From: Haberlea rhodopensis
Taxonomy: Eukaryota; Streptophyta; Magnoliopsida; Lamiales; Gesneriaceae
NCBI GenBank assembly: GCA_907163345.1
Contig: CAJQUN010000014.1
Location: forward strand, 6,014,001 to 6,078,000
Reading direction: 5' to 3'
Length of the DNA stretch: 64,000 nucleotides
The position numbers and the translations under genes were made by a program. Under the pieces are notes generated by a model that made no database searches, was not told where the DNA came from, and saw only the letters and a program-made list of their open reading frames with translations. Of this stretch, positions 10,201 to 21,842 are shown piece after piece; the stretch's first letter is position 1, and the number at the start of each line of letters is the position of its first letter.

Positions 10201-11838
10201 TATAGTGCAAGGTATAATAAAACCCCCTGGGTCTTTTAACTTTGGAGTCATCTTGTTTTGCACAATTGCTGAGCACTCCTCTGTTAAGCTTACCGTTTCG
10301 TATTCTCCCAACTTTCGCTTGTTAGAGAGAATTTCCTTCAAAAACTTAGCATAACTAGGCATTTGAAGTAGAGCATCAGCAAATGGTATATTAATTTGCA
10401 ATTTCTTAAATACTTCAAGAAATTTACCAAATTCAGCGTCCATCTTAGCTTTTTTCAGCGCAGCGGGAAATGGGGGAGGAATTACTACCTTATCAGTGTG
10501 TGTGATTGGTGTGGTGTTGGAATGTTTACCTTTTCCGATTGCCTTTTCCTCGATCTTACTCTGTTCGTCAATGGTAGTCTCACAACTTTCTTGTGCTCCA
10601 GTCTGTGGCCTTAGCTCTTTTCCACTCCTTAGTGCCACTCCTTGGATTTATTACCATATCACTTGGTAGTGTACCTTGAGTTCGTCCGGAAATCAGAGTT
10701 GCAAGTTGCCCCACTTGTCTTTCCAAGTTCTTGATAGATGCCTCTTGATTTTTTGCATCCTAGTTTCAGTTGATGATATGAACTTGGTCATTAGCTCCTC
10801 CATACTCGGCTTTTGTGCATATCCCGGTGGTTGTTGTGGGTTCAACACGTTGCTTTGGTTGGACCATTGCAAGTTTGGATGATTTCTCCACCCCGGGTTG
10901 TACGTGTTTGAGTACGGGTTGTTGGACTGCTTGTTTCCTACATAATTTACAGACTCGTTAGATAGAATAAATGGATTACCTGCTTGGCACTCATTGCTCG
11001 GATGATTGCTTCCACATAGCTCGCAAGTGATAACTTGAGCCTGCATTGCTGTCATCCTCATGCCTTCTATCTTCTTGTTCAGTGCATCCAACTGTGCCGA
11101 AAGAGCAGTGATGTCGTCAACTTGATGAACTCCAGCCGGTTTCTTTGGCACGTTCCTCTCCGATTGCCATTGATAGCTATTAGAAGCCATCTCTTCTAAG
11201 AGTTCATATGCTGCTTCCGGTGTTTTGCGCATTATGGAACCTCCTGAGGCTGCATCTATCATAGAACGGTTAGATGAAAACAAGTAAAATGTCTGTACCT
11301 GAAGCCATATAGGAAGTCCGTGGTGTGGGCATCTCCTCAGCAAATCTTTCAAACGATCCCACGCTTCATATAGTGTTTCAGGGTCGTATTGCCCGAATGT
11401 GGTGATATCAATCCTCATCTTTGCCGTCTTGGAAGGAGGAAAGTATTTGGACAGAAACGCTTGCGTCATCCCCTCCCAAGTCGTTATTGAACCTGCAGGT
11501 AAAGAATTTAACCATGCTTTAGCTTTATCCTTTAGTGAGAAAGGAAATAACCTTAACCTGATGGCGTCGTCAGAAACGCCATTATGTTTAAATGTGTCAC
11601 AGATCTCCAAGAAGTTGGAGATGTGAGCGTGCGGATCATCAGTGGCTACTTCTCCAAACATCACTGAATGTTGGATCATCTGTATTATCGCCGGCTTTAT
11701 TTCAAAGTTGTTTGCTTGAATGGTTGGCCTTGTAATGCTAGATAATGATCCATGAAAAGCCGGTTGAGCATAATCCATCATCGATCAGGGATTCAATGCT
11801 TCGTTGTTAGCGCCTCCTTCTTGATTATTTCCAGCCAT
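10198..11838 (-). pseudogene. Athila gag
   Basis: The likely start is ATG at 11838-11836 (MAGNNQEGGANNEALNP). A TGA near 11785 then interrupts, and the ORF continues at 11781 as MMDYAQPAFHG. The retrotransposon gag domain includes RLRLFPFSLKDKAKAWLNSL, TTWEGMTQAFLSKYFPPSKT and ETLYEAWDRLKDLLRRCPHHG. A finger, CELCGSNHPSNEC, lies at about 11030. A one-base loss near 10757 breaks the coiled-coil segment (KNLERQVGQLATLISGRTQG in the next frame), and the last part is the ORF 10638-10198. The product would form the virus-like particle. Confidence 0.9.
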
Positions 11839-12072
11839 TGCTCGAGCTTTCTTCGTAGACACGTACGCTCGATTTCTGGGTCAATTGGCTCGAGTGTGGG
11901 GTTGCTACTCCTTAGCATGCACCACGACAATGACTACCTGTAAAAAATTAATCCACAAGGAGAAGATGCGACGGTATTAAATTTGACGGTCAAAAGTGAC
12001 AAAACAAAACAAAACAAAAATTTAATGGCTAAATTACAATTAACTAATCTCGTATGATATTATACAGATTAG
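11839..12072 (-). other. Athila 5' leader
   Basis: Short non-coding stretch between primer binding site and gag start, with an A-rich repeat (AAAACAAAAC) at 12000-12020. Confidence 0.5.
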
Positions 12073-12090
12073 TCCCCGACAACGGCGCCA
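12073..12090 (-). promoter_or_regulatory. primer binding site, tRNA-Asp type
   Basis: The minus strand reads TGGCGCCGTTGTCGGGGA. This matches the tRNA-Asp 3' complement used by Athila/Tat elements except for one T. It lies a few bases downstream of the 5' LTR end. Confidence 0.85.
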
Positions 12091-12096
12091 AAAACT

Positions 12097-12648
12097 TGAT
12101 CGCTATTATTTTAAACAATTATTTCTCAGTGTAGCGATTCTATGAAGTGCACGGTGTCAAGTTTTAGTATAGTGTTATATAAGAAAAGATGTCGAACCCG
12201 CAGGGACTAACGTATAAGTACCAAATAAAATTAATTAAATTATATTTAGCCTACGAAAAAGATGATTAATTAACGAATTAAACTAAAGAATTAAAAACTC
12301 AAAACTAACACAATTCCTTTGAAGATGCGAAAGAATTCCGCTCGAGAAATCTACCAAGATGTTTGTTCAATATGCGTCGTCAATGATTTGTTTGCTACAA
12401 CAATTTCTTATCAATCAATTCTTAAGGTGACGGATTTCCGAATATAATCAATACACTCTCTCGAGCTGTGTTGAAACTAGCAGTAAATTGACACTAGTAA
12501 CTCTCGTTCACTAATACCAATTTAATACCGAATAAATCTTTATGAAAACCGTTATTCTTTAAATCGTTCAATTTAAAGTGACCACGTATGTGATTTAATC
12601 TCTCGATCTAAATCTTAAACATACAACATGAATTATTTGAGCGTATTA
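12097..12648 (-). repeat. Athila 5' LTR (right), truncated
   Basis: Matches 3670-4215 of the left LTR with a few substitutions and small indels. Identity stops abruptly after GAGCGTATTA at 12648. The remaining ~960 bp, including the palindrome array and the TATA box, are missing, so this LTR cannot promote transcription. Confidence 0.87.
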
Positions 12649-12920
12649 GGTCATGAGGAGTAATGGTGCACAACTATGACTAAGAATTCTATACTCAACA
12701 AATGGTAACCACTTATAGAATTCCGAGTAGGGTCGTTCAGTGAACTCATTCCCAATGAGCACCTATTCATGTGTGCTGACTTTTCCAAGCCAACGCCGAT
12801 GAGACGCGGCGCACTACACTAGGCACATCATGAATACCAGTCTCTAACGAGCATATATCATTATCCCATCTCGAAAGCTCATCGACCAGGAACATATAAA
12901 ATCGAAGTCAAGAATGTATT
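12649..12920. other. unassigned segment between Athila and Copia-1
   Basis: Non-coding. Two inverted GAATTC-containing blocks (AGAATTCTATA and TATAGAATTCCGAG) lie at 12684-12725. The style (GTTCAGTGAACTC, CCCAATGAGCACC) resembles internal non-coding parts of copia elements, but I cannot place it. Its end, gtatt, is the presumed left target duplication of Copia-1. Confidence 0.35.
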
Positions 12921-14064
12921 TTTTAGTTCCGGATTTTAAAGATGACAAAAAACAGACCAGGCCGATCGAGCCTATGACAAAACAGATCAGACCAACAAAG
13001 TCTATATCAAAATAGACCAGATCGTTGTAAACCAGGTTGACCAGATCGACGTAGATCCAGATCGATCAACAAGATCAGACCAGACCAGCTCGATGCAGGT
13101 CAGGTCAGAACAAACGAAGTTAGTAAGCTTCGTTCTTCAGTCCGAATAATCATCGGCTATTTATTGAAGCATTTAATGGTGCATTTAACGCTGAACAAGA
13201 CCAAGGACTGAAGATTACCTTAAATGGTAAATAGACAAAGGAGAGTCTATCTGACAAGTGCCGAAAGAACAGACCAGAAGGGAAAGTACCTAAAGAAGAA
13301 GGTTGTAGCTTGTTCAAATACTGACCAGAGTATAGAGTTGCACACAAAAAGGAGTTATCTTCGTTGGCAGAAACCAGTATTTATAGGTGCAACTTCAAAA
13401 GCTCTAGAAGCATCAGCAAGACACAAGAGATTCAAAAACGCATAAAAGATCAATCAACTTTATCAAGCATTCAGTTGAGCAGAACGCTATCATCGAAAGA
13501 CTTCAACTTGTCGATCTGCTCGAAATTAGAAGCACAACTCATTGTTTCATTTGATCACTTAAGGATCATTAGTGCTTAGATAAAACCACTCTTTCAACTG
13601 TATTCTGTTCTAGAATAGTGAGTGGTCTATTTGTAACTGTCAGACAGATTGTGTCTGAACAGATTGAGAGACTAGGAGTTTCAGTCTGGTAGTGGGGTAA
13701 ATCCAACTGAATTGGAGTTGTACAAAACGTTGTATTACTCAGAGTCTTCTAGTGAATCCTTACTTGATTGGAAGAAGTGGAGACGTAAAAGGATTTGCCT
13801 TCGAACTTCCAGAAACATATCTCGTCTACTTACATTTCACATTGTCTTGCATTTCATAGCCATCAACCGTTCTTACTAGCTAACAACATACCGTTTCCGC
13901 ACTTTCATTTCAGTGGTCTGTTTTGCTTAAGTACTGGTTAAGAAACAGATTTCATTTACTAACCTGAGTGAAATCACTAAGAATTAATTTTTGGAAGAGT
14001 GTTCATTCACCCCCCCCCCCCCCCCCCCCCCCCCCACTCTAAACACTCCCGTACGATCCTAACA
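12921..14064 (+). repeat. Copia-1 5' LTR
   Basis: Starts with a mutated TTTTAGTTCCGG (the right LTR has TGTTAGTTCCGG) and ends CCTAACA. It contains a CAGACCAG / CAGATCAG-rich block at 12950-13110, a possible TATA box TATTTATAG at 13378-13386, and an uninterrupted C-run of about 27 at 14010-14036 shortly before the end. Confidence 0.9.
13378..13386 (+). promoter_or_regulatory. putative TATA box, Copia-1 5' LTR
   Basis: TATTTATAG within the LTR. The same box sits at 22297-22305 in the 3' LTR. Position and conservation between LTRs fit a core promoter, but no transcript evidence is available. Confidence 0.35.
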
Positions 14065-14066
14065 AG

Positions 14067-14078
14067 TGATAACAGAGC
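14067..14078 (+). promoter_or_regulatory. degenerate tRNA-Met-type primer binding site
   Basis: TGATAACAGAGC follows the 5' LTR end by two bases. The usual copia site complementary to initiator tRNA-Met is TGGTATCAGAGC. Two differences suggest mutation or an altered primer. Confidence 0.65.
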
Positions 14079-14110
14079 AGGCATTCTTAATAAATAGAAT
14101 ACATGGACTG

Positions 14111-15050
14111 ATGGCATCCTTCAACAAGATCCCCATGTTCTCAAAAGAAGATTATGATGATTGGAGAATCAGAATGCAAGCTCACATGGCAGCTCATGAT
14201 GATGATATGTGGTACGTCATTACAGACGGACCATGAAAATTTTAAAAGTGAATCCCGCACTAGGAGGGCCAAGTGGCGAACTCAAATGATCGAGAAAGAA
14301 AGGGCTATCTGGACAAATGAAAAGAAAGCCAATCTAGACAATGTAGCCAAGGACATCTTGTTCAAAACTTTGGACAAGAACATGTTCAGCAAGATTAAGA
14401 TGTGCTCCACTACCAAAGAAATTTGGGAGAAGATTGCACAGCTCTTTGAAGGGAATGACCAGACAAGGAAAACAAACTGACCATAGCTCTACAAAAATTT
14501 GAGAGCATAAAGATGAAGCTTAGAGAAACTTTAAACGAGTTTGATGAAAGAGTTACTGGCATCATCAATGAACTAAACGGACTGGGCAAGGACTATTCCA
14601 ACAGAGAGATTGCTCTGAAGGTGATGAGAGCATTGCCAAAGGAATTGGACGTCAAGACGATTGCCATGAGAGAGTCTAAATATCTGAACAAGGTCGAACT
14701 CCATGATTTGTTCACTGATCTTAAGGCGTACGAGTTTGAGCTAGTCACCAGAGGTGAGGGAGAGCCATCCACCTCTCAGCCAAACAAGGCACTTGCAGCC
14801 ATTCCAGACCAGTCCACCCCCTCCACAGACCGATCTATCGAACAGATAAGTAATGATGCTATGTCATTATTCATCAAAAAATTTGGTAAATTCATGTCAA
14901 AGAGTAAAAGGAATTTAAACCTTCTCATCAGTATAAATCAAGAAACGGTGATACTGTTAACGATCAGGCTTGCTACAATTGTGGTAAGACCGGACAGTTT
15001 ATTACAGATTGCACCAGGCCAATGAAAGATGAAAGAAAATAAAGGCATCG
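14111..15050 (+). pseudogene. Copia-1 gag
   Basis: ATG at 14111 gives MASFNKIPMFSKEDYDDWR, the usual start of the UBN2-type copia gag, but this frame hits TGA near 14234. The ORFs 14154-14480 (RAIWTNEKKANLDNVAKDIL ... STTKEIWEKIAQLFEG) and 14513-15025 (LRETLNEFDERVTGIINELN ... VMRALPKELDVKTIAM) continue the same protein in other frames. A CCHC zinc knuckle, CYNCGKTGQFITDC, at about 14971-15012 is again in a different frame from the preceding ORF. At least three frameshifts are present. Confidence 0.88.
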
Positions 15051-15215
15051 TGATGACAAGAAAAAGAAGCATTACAAAGATCAAAAAGTCATCATGGTAA
15101 GGCTCAAAAGGTTCTGGTAGCAGAGGAATGTAACATCAAGTGGGCTCAAACTGACTCAGAATCAGAGAGCTCAGAATGTTCATCAAGTAAAAGCGAGGAG
15201 GAGATCCAATGCCTA

Positions 15216-16013
15216 ATGGCAGACGAGGAGACGGTTCAGAAAGACGAGGTACTCGACTTTGACTCAAATGAATTCACACGAGAAGAGCTTGTGTCTGCAC
15301 TACAAGACATGTCTAATGACTACAGAATATTAGCTGAATCATTTGAGAAAATTAAAGCTGAAGCCAAGGATCAAACAGACAAGCATATCAAACCAAGCTA
15401 TTCCAAGCTAGGTGAATGCAACAGTCTGAAGATCGAGCTGGATAAGCTGAAAATCTCTCATGAACAGCTCCATGAAGAAAATCAGTTAGCACACAAAATG
15501 CTAAACTTTCTCACATTTTCAAAACATGGACAAAATCAAGAGCCTCTTTGGAAGAATTGCAAGAGGTACAAAGAAGTGTCGGTGACATCACCCTCTGAGT
15601 TGTTGCTGGAAAGAAACAAAATCAAACAAATGACATTTGTTAGATCCAGCACAATATATGAATCCGAAGTGCCTACAATTCAAACTGGAATCTCCTTCAA
15701 GGATAAAGGTTTGAGAAAGGGCATTGGGTATGTTGACCAAGCCAAGAAAAAAGCACCGGCGAGCTTTTTGTCTATCAGACCAAAAGCAAAGGTGCAAAAT
15801 CTAAGGCAAGGAAGACCACCCAATTACCACAACTCACAACCGGTCCAACGAAGATATAGGTTGCCTAACAGGAACCAAAGGCCTCCATTTCACACACATT
15901 ATCACAGACAACACCGAAACAGATCAGCACACACCACACCAGACACACACAAGCCAATAAAGCTGATTCAGGTGTGGGTTCCCAAAGGGCTAATCCGTTC
16001 CAGACCCAAGTAG
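15216..16013 (+). pseudogene. Copia-1 spacer between zinc knuckle and protease, coiled-coil
   Basis: A 265-residue open stretch, acidic and charged at the N-terminus (MADEETVQKDEVLDFDSNEF) with heptad-like leucines (ELDKLKISHEQLHEENQLAH), then basic and proline/histidine-rich at the C-terminus (HTHYHRQHRNRSAHTTPD). Long coiled-coil spacers of this kind occur between gag and protease in several plant copia lineages. It is part of the original gag-pol frame, not a separate gene. Confidence 0.7.
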
Positions 16014-16049
16014 GATTTGGTACCAACAGTAATTTTGTTTGATAACAGG

Positions 16050-17010
16050 TACTGCAGAAGCAAGTGTCTGACTGGTACTTAGACAGTGGATGTTCTCGAC
16101 ACATGACGGGAAACATCGAGGTGCTATCTGAAATCACATAATGCACTAGTCCTAATATTACTTTCGGGGATAACTCAAAGGTAAGACCGCGGGCAAGGGT
16201 AAGATTGTCCATGGTGATATTATTATCAATGATGTGCTCTTAGTTGAAAATTTATGCTATAATCTAATTAGCATAAGTCAATTATGTGATAATGGTTATG
16301 CTGTAGAATTTTGAAAACACACTTGCATTGTCAAATCATCAGATGGTGGAACCATGCTTGTAGGAATCAGGATTGAAAATACTTATAAGATTAACTAGAA
16401 TTTTGCCCAACCCAATAATCCTACTTGCTTTATCGCTAATAATAATAATAAACACTAGCTATGGCATAAACGCTTAAATCATCTTAACTTCAAGACTATT
16501 TCTAGCCTGTGTAAACGTGATTTAGTTATCAGACTACCCAAGATTGACTTTGCTAAGGATAAGATCTGTGAAGCTTGCCAAATGGACAAACAGATCAGAT
16601 TATCCTTCAAGAACAAGAATGTCAAATCCTCCTCACGATGTTTAGAATTATTGCATATGGACTTGTTTGGTCCCATACCAATAACAAGTTTAGGCGGAGT
16701 GCGGTATACTCTTGTTATTATTGATGATTACTCACGCTTTACATGAACTATATTTTTTAGCAGTAAAGATCGGACCGGCCCGAAATTGATCAAGCTGCTG
16801 AAGCGCGTTCAGAACAAAAAATCATCTGGTATAGACAGGATTCGAAGTATGGACAGGTAACAGACCGACTATCTCTTACTTTCATGTGTTCGGCTGCAAA
16901 TGTTACGTCCATAACAATGGTAAGAATCGTCTTACTGCAGTCGAATCTAAGTCAGATAACGGAATATTTTTAGGATATTCATCTGTTACTAAAGCATATC
17001 GTGTCTTCAA
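16050..17010 (+). pseudogene. Copia-1 protease and integrase, integrase core deleted
   Basis: The protease motif WYLDSGCSRHMTGN (DSG active site) is at 16072-16115. The GAG-pre-integrase zinc region (WHKRLNHLNFKTIS-type, then KDKICEACQMDKQIR) is around 16460-16600. The integrase core starts LLHMDLFGPIP and continues TLVIIDDYSRFT around 16645-16740, but from about 16830 the sequence jumps to the C-terminal HVFGCKCYVHN (16880). The segment carrying the second D and the E of the DDE triad is missing. Stops and frameshifts are frequent. The element could not integrate with its own enzyme. Confidence 0.82.
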
Positions 17011-17019
17011 TAATCGACC

Positions 17020-17351
17020 TTGACTGTAGAAGATTCAGTTCATGTAGTCTTTGATGAATCACTGTGTATTAAGAACAACAAGGAATTAATTCAAAATCAG
17101 ATGGAAAATACCATCTCGAAGCTAACAGTGATGATGAGATTGCAGTTAACAGGTCAAGAGACAATCCACCGAAATCGGAAGTATCGGAAAGACCGGATCA
17201 AGGCACTGAAGTTATTCACGATCGAGCTGATCCGGAGGTCAAGAACTCTAATGTTAAGGCAGATGCTGACAATGTCAATACTGCTTCTCCATCAGGACCA
17301 GATGTTCCAGAATCAAACTACCGCTGGACAAAGAGGCATTCACCTGATCTG
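17020..17351 (+). pseudogene. Copia-1 integrase C-terminus and linker to reverse transcriptase
   Basis: The reading frame switches between TVEDSVHVVFDESL at 17020, the typical copia VVFDE motif, and the RT start. The linker is charged and poorly conserved, as in other copia elements. At least two frameshifts occur. Confidence 0.6.
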
Positions 17352-18958
17352 GTGATTGGAATCCCATCTGCACCCATAAGAACTAGAGGACAGATGATGG
17401 ATGAATTCACTCACGCTGCATTCATATCTAATCTGGAACTAAAGCAGACTAACGAAGCTCTAGCTGACTATAACTGGATAGAAGCTATGCAAGAAGAGCT
17501 CAACCAATTTGAACAGAATCAGGTGTGGAGTTTAACTCCCAGGCCAAGTGGTCAGCCTGTTATTGGAACCAGATGGGTCTTCAGGAACAAACTAGAAGCA
17601 AATGGCATAGTAGTCAGAAACAAGGCCAGACTGGTTGCACAAGGTTTCAGACAAGAAGAAGGAATCAACTTTGATGAATCCTTTGCACCAATTGCTAGAC
17701 TAAAAGCCATTCGAATATTTCTTGCATATGCTGCTTTTAAAGATTTTAAGGTTTATCAAATGGACGTGAAGAGTGCATTTCTAAATGGCAAACTTCAGGA
17801 GGAAGTCTACATCGAACAACCTCCTGGATTTCATAAATACTCGTTTCCAGATCACGTATACTTACTGAATAAGGCAGTGTATGGACTTAAACAAGCTCCA
17901 AGAGCCTGGTATGATACTCTGTCTCGATTTCTTCTGGATCATGATTTTCAGATTGGTTCAGTAGATAAAACTTTATTTAAATTTATTAAGGGGGGACATA
18001 CTTTGTTAGTTTAAATATATGTTGATGATATTATTTTTGGGTCAACTAACCCCAAGCTTTGCGAGAAGTTCTCTAAGTTAATGCATGGACAGTTTGAGAT
18101 GAGTATGATGGGAGAATTATCTTTCTTTCTGGGTCTACAAGTCAAACAGATCGGCAATGGAATCTTCATTAATCAAACCAAGTACACTAAGGAGCTACTT
18201 AAACGGTTTGGTATGGAGACTTGCTCAACTGCTTCAACTCCAATGATTCCATCAATCAAGCTAGATAAAGACGAAGGGGAAACAGCAGTTGAGCTAACAA
18301 TGTATCGAGGTCTGATCGGATCGCTGTTATATCTTACAGCGAGCCGGCCTGATATTATGTTTTCTTTTTGTATGTGTGCTAGATTTCAATCCGACCCAAA
18401 ACAATCTCATTTCATTGCTGCTAAAAGTATTCTAAAATATTTAAAAGGGTCTCAGAATGTTGGTCTCTGGTATCCCAAAGATTCTAACTTTAATTTGACT
18501 GGATATTCAGACGCTCTATGCAGGGTGTAAGATCGATCGCAAGAGCACCGGTGGAACTTGTCAATTTCTAGGTGAAAGATTGATCTCATGATTTAGCAAG
18601 AAGCAAACATCAATTACCACATCCACAGCTGAGGCAGAATATCTCGTCGCTGGAAGCTGTTGCGCTCAATTGCTCTGGGTTCAACATCAGCTCGGAGACT
18701 ATGGCATTCAAGCTGCTGAGTCACCAATCTTCTGCGACAATACAAGTGCAATTGCTATCACATATAATCCAGTCTTTCACTCTCGAACTAAAAATATTGA
18801 TATCAAACATCATTTTATTTGAGATCATGTTGGCAAAAAGGAGATTCGGATCGAGTACATCTCAACAGACCAGCAAGTTGCAGACATCTTCACTAAACCA
18901 CTCCCTGAGGCTAAGTTTAATTATTTTTGTCAAATTCTTGGTTTAATAGATTTATCTT
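17352..18958 (+). pseudogene. Copia-1 reverse transcriptase and RNase H
   Basis: RVT_2 is long and well kept: [81 protein letters not shown], and the active site YVDD at 18018-18029 directly after an in-frame TAA (18012-18014) where the family has Gln. The ORF resumes with FEMSMMGELSFFLGLQVKQ and ends at 18530 after GYSDA, where a frameshift disrupts RNase H. Further frames give DRKSTGGTCQFLG, TSTAEAEYLVA and QVADIFTKPLP, the conserved copia RNase H end, stopping at 18958. Confidence 0.92.
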
Positions 18959-19350
18959 AATGTATTTGACGATTGCTTAATTCTGTTTTTAAAGATTTAG
19001 TGTTAGCACAGATCGATAATACAATGGTCAGTAAGATACAGACCGGTCCGGACTCTCAGACCGATCTCTATCGATATGATATTATCATGTGAACTATTTT
19101 AAAACACTATCAACCTTTAATATAGTAATGTTTTACAGCCCAGGCTGATCGAACTTTAACCGCCTTAGTATTCTCTCATCCGGTCCGTTAAAATTAGAAT
19201 TTTTAAATATCAGTCATCGAGATACAGACACGTCTCTGTCATCTCCTGTTTATCAGGCTGTACATTTCATTTAGACTTCACTCTTTACAAATTACTGCAG
19301 TATGATTATCTCTCTTCAAAATCATTCCATTTTTCCTGTCTACTACTCAA

Positions 19351-21600
19351 ATGGCCACTGTCACTCATAACTCTCAGTCTGTTGAGTTTCATGCTCTATA
19401 CCGAATGGAAGATCAAGAAATGGCATCAACATTCAAGAATCTGGAAGCTTTCGGTCTTCGGAAATTCCTGGAGTATGGCACGACGGTCTATGAATCGGAG
19501 ATCAAGGAACTATTTACAAACGTCGTGGCTCAAAAGAATTCCATCTCGTCCTCTGTGAATGGCCAGACTGTAAAAATCTCTCAGGAGCTGTTCACTGCGA
19601 CTTTTGGTCTTCCTACATCCGGCATGACAAATTTTGCTAACTTGTCTAGAGGCACTATGGAAGAATTTTTACGCCAAGTATCAGTCTTCGGACTTACCCT
19701 CAGGCCGTCATTCAAGAAGAATGAGATGTTTTTCCACTTTCAGGTGCTCTGTGACGTTGTCAGAAAAGCGCTGCTAAGCAAGGCTGGGAGCTTTGATGCT
19801 GTGCCGTCGGAGAAATTTGGAGCGATGGCAGCTATATACTTTGGACAGCAGGTGAACTGGTCATCCGTCTTGTTTGGAGTTCTGCTGGAGACAATCACAT
19901 CAGTAAAACAGGCCGTCTGTTTTGCCGTCCCTCTGAGCAAGCTGCTGAAATCCTTGAATATCGAGCTGGGAAAGCTTCAGCACTCAGTACATTCAAGATC
20001 ATAAATCCTAAAGGACTGGCTCTACTGAAATCCAAAAGTGCTCCCCCAACTCCCAAGGATGTTTTGGCTGTAAAAATAGAGGTTGGTGCATAATAGGCAG
20101 CGGAGATGAAGACAACCAGAGCTAAGCGCAAGCTGGTAGTCCAGACTGACTTCAATGAAACACAGTATGCATCTACCACATCATCCCCCGCCAAACCTCT
20201 ACCGAAGAAGCCAAGAACCCAAATCAAGGGAATTGTCATCAAAGAACTTGGTGACTACACCCAATTCGGGATTAAGCCCTCGTCTGTTGCTGGGAAGGGC
20301 AAAGCTATTGTGACAGAGTCTGCACCTTCCAAGCCCAAATCAGCTACTCAAACAACCATTGATATTGCCATGGAAGATGTAGAAGATAAAGTATAGGAAC
20401 TGACCGTCGTATTTGATGAATGGATCGAATACAGAACGGTCAATCACTTCAGTCTGTTCTTTGGCAAACTCAAGCGGCTGCACAAGATGGAACAAGAAGT
20501 CCTGAAAGGGACAAAAACTGATGATGTTCGGATTGCGGTACATCGCAAGGAGCTCTTTCGGGCAAACCACAGATTGAGGCTTGCCAATCTACTTATCCAA
20601 GCCAAGAAGGCAAATTTTGATGTCACCTACCCGACTGTCAAGGATGACGGTGCGGCCATAGCTCAGCTGGAGATGGACATTCTCACTCTCCATATGGCTA
20701 TTCGCATGCGTCGTCAGAGGCTCAACATTTCAACTCTAGTTCCTAGTCTGGATCACCCAACAACTAGCAAGACTATGGCGGAGCAAAGCTCTGAGCCACC
20801 AATTATTGAGTCAGCGGAGCAGCAACTGCCTAATGCTCTGTTTGCTGCAGAGACTGAGGCAATGGATGTACTGCTGGAATCCCCTACCACTTCCATTTCT
20901 TTTGTGTCCTCACTCTCAGAAATTCAGACTGGCACACTAGATGTACCTCAAATAGGTGTTCCACCAGACATTGTCGATGCTGATCTAGTCGTGTCCAATA
21001 TCGTTGCAGCTATACTGATTGAGGAGCCCACTGAACCACTCATTCCTCCAGATCAGTCTGATTAACATTTGGCATTCCTACATCAATTCTCTTCGGATCT
21101 AGTGGATTTACTCCGGTCCGACTTGCGTCAATCTGCTGACTCCTCAGTTGTGCCACCTGGCAACGGAAAAAGAGCTGACTGTGCTACACAATGAAGAAAT
21201 TCCAGACTACGTTGATGATGCTCCATCAGTAGTCAAGTCCCTTCAAGAATTATCTGACAACTTTCTCTTTCTCTCTCAACGAGTAAGAGAAGTTCATCAA
21301 AGCCAGTGGACTACGTCTATGGATTTTGATTCTATCAAAGACAAGATGATGGCAAGCATCAACGGTATTCAGCGTGGTCTAAATGATATGTTCTCTCAAC
21401 AAGCTTTGTATAAGAATAGTCTGAGAAAAGAACAGATCGAGCTGGCTTCCAAAGTACAATCTACAGTTGCCAAATCCCACCTTGCTCAAGATACTCGCCT
21501 AGATGCTATTTGCGCTCAGCTTACGCAGATCGTAGATTTCCATCCGGAGATTGCTGCTGACAAAAAGGGGGAAAAGAAGTCAGCCCAGCCGAGAAAATAA
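19351..21600 (+). pseudogene. Copia-1 third ORF (after pol, before 3' LTR), unknown function
   Basis: Three blocks form one former protein. Block 19351-20004 starts MATVTHNSQSVEFHALYRM and includes FGLRKFLEYGTTVYESEIKE, ISQELFTATFGLPTSGM and KAGSFDAVPSEKFGAMAAIY. After a frameshift near 19975, a basic segment follows (KPLPKKPRTQIKGIVIKELG, 20100-20395). Then come 20487-21065 (helical, VLKGTKTDDVRIAVHRKELF, turning acidic) and 21148-21600 (coiled-coil, LQELSDNFLFLSQRVREV). From memory, the first block resembles a family of hypothetical proteins predicted in Lamiales genomes and the 'putative plant transposon protein' class. I cannot verify this. It has no convincing signal peptide or membrane helix, so it is not a clear env. 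Position matches the extra ORFs of Sireviruses. Confidence 0.7.
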
Positions 21601-21828
21601 ATAAGAGCTCAGCCGAGAAAATTTACCTGTAATGAATATCAGTATTTAATGTATTCATCAAAGTATTTATAAAAGTCTCATTTTCTCGGCCTGTTCATTT
21701 ATTTTGAACTAAGAGATCGATCTTTACTCCTTAAAACACTAAAGTGTTCATTTAGTTCATTTATTTAGAACTTAACTCCCACAAGAATAAGGAAAATAAA
21801 AATGAAGGATATAGGTTTTGTCGCCATC
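21601..21828 (+). other. Copia-1 3' non-coding region
   Basis: Short, non-coding, with a repeat of CAGCCGAGAAAA at 21587-21620. Leads into the polypurine tract. Confidence 0.5.
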
Positions 21829-21842
21829 AAAAAAGGGGAATT
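21829..21842 (+). promoter_or_regulatory. Copia-1 polypurine tract
   Basis: AAAAAAGGGGAATT immediately precedes the TGTTAG start of the 3' LTR. Confidence 0.85.

Larger units (their letters stand above)
3670..12648 (-). mobile_element. Ty3/gypsy Athila-lineage retrotransposon, 5' LTR truncated
   Basis: Minus-strand element with left (3') LTR 3670-5182, polypurine tract 5183-5196, pol and gag at 6688-11838, a tRNA-Asp-type primer binding site at 12073-12090, and a right (5') LTR of which only 552 bp remain. Athila assignment rests on the RT active site FMDDFSIFG followed by SFDICLYNL, on the Asp primer site, and on the gag with a CxxCxxxHxxxxC-type finger. Domain order is gag-PR-RT-RNaseH-IN. 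Athila elements often carry an env-like ORF between pol and the 3' LTR. Here that 1.5 kb (5197-6687) has none. Frameshifts and stops in every domain make the copy inactive. The break at 12648 removes the distal 960 bp of the 5' LTR. Confidence 0.9.

Noticed and set aside
12649..12920. Continuation of the Athila 5' LTR
   Set aside because: It does not match the remaining part of the left LTR (4216-5182). Also searched for after Copia-1 (22986 onward) without success, so the LTR is truncated rather than split by Copia-1.
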